7,431 nucleotides of DNA from positions 1-7,431 of the forward strand of contig JADGGM010000137.1 of NCBI GenBank assembly GCA_019689955.1, read 5' to 3'. This document shows, piece by piece, positions 1 to 5,914 of the stretch; the first letter of the stretch is position 1; each line of letters begins with the position of its first letter. The notes under the pieces are model-generated. The model saw only the letters and a program-made list of their open reading frames with translations, had not been told where the DNA came from and made no database searches. Position numbers and translations under genes: made by a program. The DNA is from Gemmatimonadaceae bacterium. GTDB taxonomy: Bacteria > Gemmatimonadota > Gemmatimonadetes > Gemmatimonadales > Gemmatimonadaceae.

Positions 1-134
1 GTGGGGGGGGGCTGGCGGCGGCCGCGCGCAAAAACCAGGGTGGGGGGGGGGCGGCCCGTAGTACGTGGTCTCAGTCGTCCCCGATGCGCGCGGTGGAGAG
101 CCGCGCGGGGATCACGGGTGCGCCATCACTGCGT
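1..134. other. Non-coding left flank with two poly-G tracts
   Basis: No convincing gene lies here. This is the region downstream of the M16 peptidase stop codon. It contains two long G runs on the plus strand, nine G at 3-11 and ten G at 42-51, each preceded by T and followed by C. A short A-run (about 30-34) lies between them. The rest is GC-rich and includes one perfect 7-bp inverted repeat (87-107). Short frames read through it on the plus strand but look like composition shadows. The G runs could form quadruplex-type structures, or could mark low-quality sequence near a contig end; sequence alone cannot decide. Confidence 0.6.
87..107 (-). terminator. GC-rich hairpin downstream of the M16 gene, possible terminator
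   Basis: On the minus strand, CGCGCGG and CCGCGCG form a perfect 7-bp stem around a 7-base loop (plus-strand loop at 94-100). It begins about 28 bases past the M16 stop, where an operon terminator could sit. No U tract follows the stem in the direction of transcription, so it is not a canonical intrinsic terminator. Short GC inverted repeats also arise by chance in DNA of this composition. Treat it as a weak candidate. Confidence 0.25.
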
Positions 135-3038
135 TTACGTGCTCGTGTCGTGCGCGTAGCTGGTGCTGTCCTCCGGCATCATCGTCACGTGCAGGAACAC
201 GTCGTCCGGCAGGTACTGCCTGGCCGCGGCCTGGAGCTCGGCCGGCGCCACCTCCTGCTCGGGGTACGGGCTCGGGATCCGGTCGAGCGGGATGCCGAGC
301 CGGTGGTACTGGACGATGGCATTCAGCCAGTACGCGTTGCTCTGGAGCCGCGTCTCGAGCTGGCGATGCTGGATCGTCGCCGCCCGCGCCGCCTCGGCCG
401 CGGTGACGCCCTTGGTGCGCACCGTGTCGAGGAGCTTCATGAGCGCCAGGTTCAGTTGGTGCATCCGCTCCGGCGCGGCATCGAAGGCGATGAGCACGCG
501 ATAGTGCTCGTCGGGGAGCGCCAGCGTCTCGCTCCGGATGAACGGGCTGTACGTCCCCGCCAGCTCCTCGCGGAGCCGTACCCGCAGGCGGTCCTGGAGC
601 ACCGTGGTGAGCGCGGACAGCCGCTGCCGCTCACGCAGATACTCGTTCGGCGCCGACGGGAACGGCCCATCGAAGACGAGGAACGTCACCGCCTTCGGCA
701 TCGGCAGCCGGGGGAGAATGCTGTTCACGCGGTGCAGGAAGGGCTTCACGTCTTCGCCCTTGGGCGTCTCCCGCTTCGTCGTGCTCGGGAGGCTCGCCAG
801 GTAACGCTCCACGAGCGGCCGCACTTCCTTCGGCGTGACCGCGCCGACGAGCGTGAAGGTGAAGTCCCCCGCGTTGCCGAACCGGTTGCGGTGCACGGCC
901 AGGAGTTGCTCGAGGGTCGCAAGTTCGGCGATCTGCGTCTGCACCGGCATCAGCCGCGGGTTCCCCCCGGCGAGGAGCTGGTTGAGCTGGTCGTCGATCG
1001 AGACGTCGTGGACCTGGTACTTGGCCACACTCTGCCAGCCGGCCAGTGTCGCCGAGTCGAGCATGGGCGCCGTGAACTGCCGGTGCAGCAGCTGGAAGAG
1101 CGTCTCGAGCGCCCTGGGGGAGCCGGCGAGGTCGATCGATTCGTCGGCGAAGCCGATGCCGACGCGCATCGCCCGCACCCCCGTGGTGGCCAGCTTGTCG
1201 GCGAGCGCGTCGTGCCGCGTCGAGTCGACCCCGCCCACGTCGGTCAGCACGTGGGCGGCCATGCGCCCCGGGGTGAAGAAGAGGGAGTCGGGCATGGCCG
1301 AGAAGCCCCCCGGGCTCCAGGCCTTGAGCAACACCTCGTCGGGATCGTTCTGCGTGGGCTTCACGAGCACCCGGGCGCCGTTGGAGAGCGTCCACTCGGT
1401 GATCCCGGCCGCCGAGTCGTACTTCTCGCCGACGATCTTCCCCGGCGTGGGGAGGAGCGTGGCCATGAGCTCCCCGTCGGCGACCGTGCTCACGCTGTCC
1501 GGCGGGAGCGGGGCGTGCGCGACGGAGTCGAAGAGCGCAAGGATGCTCTCCCGCGTGGGCGGCCGTACGTGCGCGAGCTCGGGGAGCGCGATGTACACCC
1601 GCTCTCCCGCGGGCTTGCGCCAGAAGCGCGCGGCCTCGGCGAGGGCCCGCGGGGTGAGCGTGGGGAGGATCTCGCGCGCCAGCGCGAGCTCCTGCTGCGC
1701 GGAGAGCAACGATCCCTCACCGGTGAGATAATGCTGCACGTACGCATCCGCGTACGCCTTCGACGACCGCGCGCTCGCGCTCGCCGCGGCGTGCTCCAGG
1801 TGGGCGAGGAGCACCGCCTTGCGATGCGCGAGCCTCGCCTTGGGGATCCCGTTGCGCGCGATTCGCTCGATCTCCCCCACCACCGTGACCAGGCCGCGCT
1901 CCAGGCTGTCGGGCCACGCGATGAGCTCGACCCCCACGAGGTCGATGGGGCGCACCAGACGCCCGCGCTCGAGCTCCGTCGTGATAAATGGACGCGACGG
2001 GTGCGAACGGATCGCGAGCAGCCGCTCCTCCAGCTCCTGCGTGAGGAGCTCCGTGACGAGTCGCTGACGCACGGCCGCCTTCGCGTCCGCCGGCGCCGCC
2101 GGCACCGGCCACAGTACCTCCGCCCGCGGGATGACCGGCCCGCGATAGACATCGACCGCCGGCTCGCGGCTCGCGCCCAGCGAGTCGGCAGGCTTCCTGC
2201 GCGGCTTCTCCCGCGCCGGGATGCTACCGAAACGCCGCTCGATCTCGCGCTGCATCGCCACCGGGTCGAAATCACCGACGACCACCACGGCCATGAGGTC
2301 GGGGCGATACCAGTCGTGATAGAACCGTTTGATCGGCCCCGCCTCGGCATGCGCGATCAGCGCCGTGTCCCCAATCGGCTTGCGACGGAAGTAGCGCGAG
2401 CCGCCATAGAACACCGTATCGTAGTGCGCCCGTACGCGTGCGCTCTGGCTGTCCACGAGCGCGCGCATGCGCCACTCCCCCATCACCACCCCGCGCTCGG
2501 CCACCACTTCGGCCGAATCGATGGTGATCGCGCCCGAGGCCCAGTCTTGCAGCACGTCGAGCCCCTTCCCGAGAACCGTGGCGTCGTCGCTGGGCAGGGT
2601 GAGCATGTACACCGTCTCGTCCTGCGAGGTGTACGCGTTGAGATCGGCGCCGAACCGCATCCCGCTCGTCTCGATGAAGTCGATGAGCGTGTTGCGGGGA
2701 AAGTGCGCGGTACCGTTGAACGCCATGTGCTCCAGGAAGTGTGCGAACCCTTGCTGGTCGTCGTCCTCGAGGAGCGATCCGGCGTTCACCGCGAGGCGGA
2801 GCTCCACGCGGTGCTTGGGCGCTTTGTTCACGCGCAGGTAGTAGCGCATCCCGTTGGGGAGCGTCCCCATCGTGAGCGCAGGATCGTGGAGCGCGCTCGG
2901 TGCCGCGCCCGGTGCGCGCTCGCGCCGCGGCGCGGCCCCTTCCATGGCCGGCGCCCACGCCGCGCCGGCGAGGAGCACCGCGCCGAGCGCGCCCATGGCG
3001 AGCCGAGCGCCCGCTCGCCGCATCTCACTGTGCCGCAC
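135..3038 (-). CDS. Secreted M16 family zinc metallopeptidase (PqqL/pitrilysin-like, two-lobed)
   Basis: A complete 967-residue protein with a basic N-terminus and hydrophobic stretch (about residues 7-31) typical of a Sec signal peptide, so it probably acts in the periplasm or outside the cell. The inverted zinc-binding motif HFLEH gives H100, E103 and H104. E181 lies 77 residues after H104, within the sequence AERGVVMGEW, at the spacing expected for the third zinc ligand. The M16 layout repeats twice: a catalytic domain (about 55-230), a first M16_C domain (about 231-440, starting near FYHDWYRPDLMAVVVVGDF), a degenerate second N-type domain (about 545-700, LSNGARVLVKP) and a final domain (about 705-890). 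The late sequence REELAGTY supplies R823 and Y830, the pair that helps bind substrate in pitrilysin and insulin-degrading enzyme. Length is close to that of E. coli PqqL. Nothing suggests truncation. It is the last gene of the cluster. The substrate is unknown; M16 enzymes usually cut short unfolded peptides held in a closed chamber. The family call is firm, the pathway is not. Confidence 0.95.
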   Translation of the reverse strand: MRHSEMRRAGARLAMGALGAVLLAGAAWAPAMEGAAPRRERAPGAAPSALHDPALTMGTLPNGMRYYLRVNKAPKHRVELRLAVNAGSLLEDDDQQGFAHFLEHMAFNGTAHFPRNTLIDFIETSGMRFGADLNAYTSQDETVYMLTLPSDDATVLGKGLDVLQDWASGAITIDSAEVVAERGVVMGEWRMRALVDSQSARVRAHYDTVFYGGSRYFRRKPIGDTALIAHAEAGPIKRFYHDWYRPDLMAVVVVGDFDPVAMQREIERRFGSIPAREKPRRKPADSLGASREPAVDVYRGPVIPRAEVLWPVPAAPADAKAAVRQRLVTELLTQELEERLLAIRSHPSRPFITTELERGRLVRPIDLVGVELIAWPDSLERGLVTVVGEIERIARNGIPKARLAHRKAVLLAHLEHAAASASARSSKAYADAYVQHYLTGEGSLLSAQQELALAREILPTLTPRALAEAARFWRKPAGERVYIALPELAHVRPPTRESILALFDSVAHAPLPPDSVSTVADGELMATLLPTPGKIVGEKYDSAAGITEWTLSNGARVLVKPTQNDPDEVLLKAWSPGGFSAMPDSLFFTPGRMAAHVLTDVGGVDSTRHDALADKLATTGVRAMRVGIGFADESIDLAGSPRALETLFQLLHRQFTAPMLDSATLAGWQSVAKYQVHDVSIDDQLNQLLAGGNPRLMPVQTQIAELATLEQLLAVHRNRFGNAGDFTFTLVGAVTPKEVRPLVERYLASLPSTTKRETPKGEDVKPFLHRVNSILPRLPMPKAVTFLVFDGPFPSAPNEYLRERQRLSALTTVLQDRLRVRLREELAGTYSPFIRSETLALPDEHYRVLIAFDAAPERMHQLNLALMKLLDTVRTKGVTAAEAARAATIQHRQLETRLQSNAYWLNAIVQYHRLGIPLDRIPSPYPEQEVAPAELQAAARQYLPDDVFLHVTMMPEDSTSYAHDTST

Positions 3039-4464
3039 GATGCCCTCCCGCCGTCTGACGCTGCAACAGCACTTCGATGTACGACGCGATGAGACTCTCG
3101 TTCAAGCCGACCGCGCTCACGATGAGCCCATCCTGGTCGACGAGGAACGCCCCCTCCGGCCGCCAGCTCTTGCCGAAGCTGTAGCTGATCTGGTTGGGGG
3201 TCCGCTTGTCGATCCGTCGCCCATCGGGCTGCGGGAGGTTCCAGAACGGCGTCGCGCTGACCGCGATCTCCAGGCCGTGGATCGCGTACGGCTCGAGCCA
3301 CTTCCGGATGAGCTCCACCTCCTCCGTCGGAGACGGCGGCGGCGCGTACACGAACGAGCCGTGCGTCTGGGTGACGATGGTGACCTGGACCTCCGGAAAA
3401 CGGTCGCTCAGCCGGCGGAGCGCCGTGAGCACGGGCGGGCACTGGTCGCTCGTCTCCCCCCAGAGGGAGCTGTGGAGGCACCCGTGGTGATCGAGAAACA
3501 TCACGATCGACACGCGCCCGGGCGCGGGGTGCGGCGTGCCGGACGCCTCGCGCGGGATCCAGTAGTCGGCCGTGACCGCCGGCGCGTGCTCTCCGATCGG
3601 GAACGGCATCGCCTCGGGACGCTCGCCCGTGACCTGCGCCCACGTGTTGCGCATCAGCGCGCGGAGCGCCCCCGTGCCGCTGCGCAGGCTGTCCAGGAGC
3701 ATGCGCTGTCCGAGCATCAGTTGCATGGCATCGAACACGACCATCCTGCCCCCGAGTCCGTGGGCCAGCTTGTCGAACGCCTCGGACTCGCGCTCGGCGG
3801 TGGTGAGCGAGTCGGCCACGGCCAGGAGCCACTGAGCCGCGCGCCGTGCGCGCGCCGTGTCCCCTGCGGCGTCCGCCGCCTTCATGAGCTGGGAGTACAG
3901 CTCCAACCGCTTCACGCGGTCCGTCGTGGCGCGCGCACGCCCGAGGAGGAGCTGCTCGGCCTGTTCGAGCCGAACGGGGCGCGCGGCGAGATAGATGGCC
4001 AGCGCGGTGTCGCCGACCGCGGTCCGCTCGCGCGTGCTCTTGGCCGGCACGGCCGCCGTACGCCGGGCGACGAGGGCGGCCGCATCGGAGTCGCGGCCGG
4101 CGAGGAGGTAGAGCTGGAGCAGCGGCGCGAACTCGTCGAGCGGCGCCGTGGGCTCCACGTAGCGGGCGGCGCAGCGCCGCGCCGTCTCGACCACCGGCGC
4201 CGGCAGCGGCTCGAGGAACAGGCGCGGGTCGCGGGGCAACGTGTCCCGCCATACGGTCAGCGCCTCCCGCTGCGCAAGGATCCGCATCACCCGGTGGGCG
4301 GCCGCCACGCACTCGTCGGCCGTCGCATACTGCGCGATGTGCACCGCCGTGTCGGGCCACGCGAAGCGCGTCTGCGCCGAGGCGCGCGGGGCGCCCAGCG
4401 CGAGCACGAGCCCGGCGGCGGCCACCATGCCCCCGCGCTGTACCCTACTTATGTAGTTACCCAC
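3025..4464 (-). CDS. Secreted helical-repeat protein with C-terminal thioredoxin-like domain
   Basis: This 479-residue protein starts with a likely Sec signal peptide: R7 and R10, a hydrophobic core (about 13-24) and a probable cleavage after ASA at residue 30. Residues about 40-275 are alanine- and arginine-rich helices, some resembling TPR-type pairs (for example around 185-220), but no repeat is clean enough to name. Residues about 316-468 look like a thioredoxin/TlpA fold: a strand VSIVMFLDHHGC, a helix PPVLTALRRLSDRF, a strand VQVTIVTQTHG, a proline-containing turn SATPFWNLPQ and a late strand-turn GAFLVDQDGLIV. The usual CXXC is absent. C329 and C342 are separated by 12 residues and are the only cysteines in this domain, so redox activity is uncertain. 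The GTG start lies 1 base after the upstream stop and has no good Shine-Dalgarno, which suggests reinitiation. A downstream ATG (4428-4426) is possible but would remove the positive n-region. It may be a disulfide or chaperone-like helper of the neighbouring secreted peptidase, but this is inferred only from context. Confidence 0.8.
   Translation of the reverse strand: MGNYISRVQRGGMVAAAGLVLALGAPRASAQTRFAWPDTAVHIAQYATADECVAAAHRVMRILAQREALTVWRDTLPRDPRLFLEPLPAPVVETARRCAARYVEPTAPLDEFAPLLQLYLLAGRDSDAAALVARRTAAVPAKSTRERTAVGDTALAIYLAARPVRLEQAEQLLLGRARATTDRVKRLELYSQLMKAADAAGDTARARRAAQWLLAVADSLTTAERESEAFDKLAHGLGGRMVVFDAMQLMLGQRMLLDSLRSGTGALRALMRNTWAQVTGERPEAMPFPIGEHAPAVTADYWIPREASGTPHPAPGRVSIVMFLDHHGCLHSSLWGETSDQCPPVLTALRRLSDRFPEVQVTIVTQTHGSFVYAPPPSPTEEVELIRKWLEPYAIHGLEIAVSATPFWNLPQPDGRRIDKRTPNQISYSFGKSWRPEGAFLVDQDGLIVSAVGLNESLIASYIEVLLQRQTAGGHRAAQ
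3043..3049 (-). promoter_or_regulatory. Ribosome binding site supporting the GTG start of the M16 gene
   Basis: The minus strand reads GGGAGGG, then 4 bases (CATC), then GTG at 3038-3036. This favours the GTG start over the in-frame ATG at 3023-3021, which is about 19 bases from the purine-rich site. The site lies inside the end of the upstream gene, whose TGA is at 3027-3025, so the two genes overlap by 14 bases and are probably translationally coupled. The alternative ATG would begin 1 base past that stop, so reinitiation there cannot be excluded. Either start leaves the signal peptide intact. Confidence 0.65.
4445..4456. repeat. Short AT-rich inverted repeat at the start of the thioredoxin-like gene
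   Basis: The sequence CTAC-TTAT-GTAG is a perfect 4-bp inverted repeat with a 4-base spacer, in an AT-rich patch (4441-4460) that stands out from the GC-rich surroundings. It falls between the GTG start (4464) and the alternative ATG (4428), so it is either signal-peptide coding sequence (Tyr-Ile-Ser) or a small intergenic element. The arm is short and the match could be chance. Confidence 0.25.
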
Positions 4465-4465
4465 G

Positions 4466-5914
4466 TCAGATCGCGTCGATGGTGGAAGTGAAGCTGAAGT
4501 CCCGCGCCTTGAGCGGCGGCACGATGGCCGGCGTCAGGGCACGCCAGGACTCGTACGGGTTCTTCACCGGCCGGAACACCGGCACCGGCTGGCCCAACTG
4601 CTCGATGGCGTTGAGCACGAAGAGCGGGGACTCGGTGAAGCGGAAGTTCTTCACCGCCTTCGAGATCTTCCCGTTCTCGATGAGCCACAGCCCATCCCGC
4701 GTGAGCCCCGTGGCCAACAAGCTCCGGTCGTCGAGCGGGCGGATGTTGGAGAAGCGCGTCACGAGCAGTCCGCGCTTGGTCGTCGCGATCATCTCCTCGA
4801 TCGACGTCGTCCCTCCGCTCATCCGGTAGCCGGTCATCCCGCGGAGCGCCGCGTTCACGTTGAGCCTCTCGAGCGCGTAGTCGCGCTCGTACGACAAGGC
4901 GGTGAGCACACCCTTGTCGAACCAGGTGACGGGCTGCATCCACGGCTCGGGGAGGATCCCGAGCTCGGGGTCGGCCGGGTCGTGGCTGATGGTGATCCGC
5001 TCGTCGATGACCTTGAGCCCGAGCTTGGTGCGCTGGAGCTGGAGGGCATCGTCGGCGCCGAGCGCCCACGGGCCGAGCCCCGCCTCGGCGTGCTGGCGAC
5101 TCATGGAGGCCGCGACGATCTCCAGCAGGTCCGCGACGGCTTGCGGCTCGAGGATCACCGTGTAGCGCCCGGGCTCGAGCGAGACGGGGCTGCGCGACGC
5201 CAGGCACTTTTCCAGCGCCCGGGCCGCGAGCGCCCTGCTGTCGATCCGGGTCCAGTCGTAGCTGGAGAGCCCGGCCCACCCGGAGCCCGTGCCCTGCGCA
5301 TCACGCACGGTCATGGAGCACTGCGCCTGAGTCCATTGCACGTACGGGACATCCCACGGCGCGTACGGGTCCGTCGCGCGCTCGGAGCTGATCGCCATCG
5401 TTGCTCCAGCGCGCATCTCGAGGTAGCCGGCCGAGAGCATCCTCTTCGCTTCGGCTGGATCGATGAGCGCACGGGCGACCTCCCCGCGCGTCTCCGCGGT
5501 CACGCCGTAGGTGGCGTCGCTCCAGATCGCCGTCGTCGGTCGCGCGGCGCGCGGCACCGGGGGCATGCCGCGTGGCTCGTGCCGGATCTCCGGCGTGAAC
5601 TGCGCCGCCCGCTCGGCCGCGCGCACCGCCGCTTCGAGCGAGACGTCATCGAGCTGGTTCGTGCCCACGGTGCTGCGCCCCATGCCGACGGTCCGGGTGA
5701 TCCGGATGCGGATGTCGCGCCGGTCACTGGCGAGGCTCGTGCGGTTCCGCGCCCAGCGCAGCTCCCCCTGCCACCAACTCGTGATCTGCACGTGCGTCTC
5801 CCCTCCCCCACGCGCGAAGCCGAGCACGCGCTGAACGATGGCCTCGCACTCGTCCTTCGAGAGGATGCGCTCGCTGTCCACGAGGCGCGCGGGGCGATCG
5901 CGGCGGCCGCTCAT
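4466..5914 (-). CDS. TldE/PmbA-like subunit of a TldD/PmbA-family pair
   Basis: A complete 482-residue protein starting MSGRRDRPARLVDSERIL. The same reading frame stays open further upstream, but that extension overlaps the TldD-like gene and is not protein-like, so the ATG at 5914 is chosen; it has a good ribosome binding site and a 4-base overlap with the upstream stop. The N-terminal domain (about 17-110) has the family pattern of a helix (ILSKDECEAIVQRVLGFA), strands including ELRWARNR, and a TNQLDD turn. The middle (about 245-275) contains PGRYTVILEPQAVADLL, and the C-terminal domain (about 328-480) has GGTTSIEEMIATTKRGLLV and GLTRDGLWLIENGKI, characteristic of PmbA/TldE-type proteins. 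There is no HExxxH, as is normal for the TldE partner, which in E. coli complexes with the TldD protease. No signal peptide is evident at this start. Likely role: structural or substrate-binding partner of the TldD-like protein encoded just upstream. The family is clear; the peptide substrate is unknown. Confidence 0.9.
   Translation of the reverse strand: MSGRRDRPARLVDSERILSKDECEAIVQRVLGFARGGGETHVQITSWWQGELRWARNRTSLASDRRDIRIRITRTVGMGRSTVGTNQLDDVSLEAAVRAAERAAQFTPEIRHEPRGMPPVPRAARPTTAIWSDATYGVTAETRGEVARALIDPAEAKRMLSAGYLEMRAGATMAISSERATDPYAPWDVPYVQWTQAQCSMTVRDAQGTGSGWAGLSSYDWTRIDSRALAARALEKCLASRSPVSLEPGRYTVILEPQAVADLLEIVAASMSRQHAEAGLGPWALGADDALQLQRTKLGLKVIDERITISHDPADPELGILPEPWMQPVTWFDKGVLTALSYERDYALERLNVNAALRGMTGYRMSGGTTSIEEMIATTKRGLLVTRFSNIRPLDDRSLLATGLTRDGLWLIENGKISKAVKNFRFTESPLFVLNAIEQLGQPVPVFRPVKNPYESWRALTPAIVPPLKARDFSFTSTIDAI

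Noticed and set aside
24..60. Possible intrinsic terminator built on the T-run seen on the minus strand (A-run at 30-34)
   Set aside because: The T stretch is only five bases and no stable stem with a reasonable loop directly precedes it; the neighbouring sequence is just a C run.
84..3092. Very long plus-strand open frame (1002 codons) spanning the M16 gene in antisense
   Set aside because: The translation is dominated by Arg, Glu, His and Leu with no recognisable domain, signal or family motif. It is the typical stop-free shadow opposite a GC-rich gene with strong third-position GC, and the minus-strand frame encodes a clear M16 peptidase.
2854..4491. Plus-strand open frame of 545 codons opposite the thioredoxin-like gene
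   Set aside because: Arg-rich, low-complexity translation with no motifs; it is antisense to a gene with a signal peptide and a plausible thioredoxin fold.
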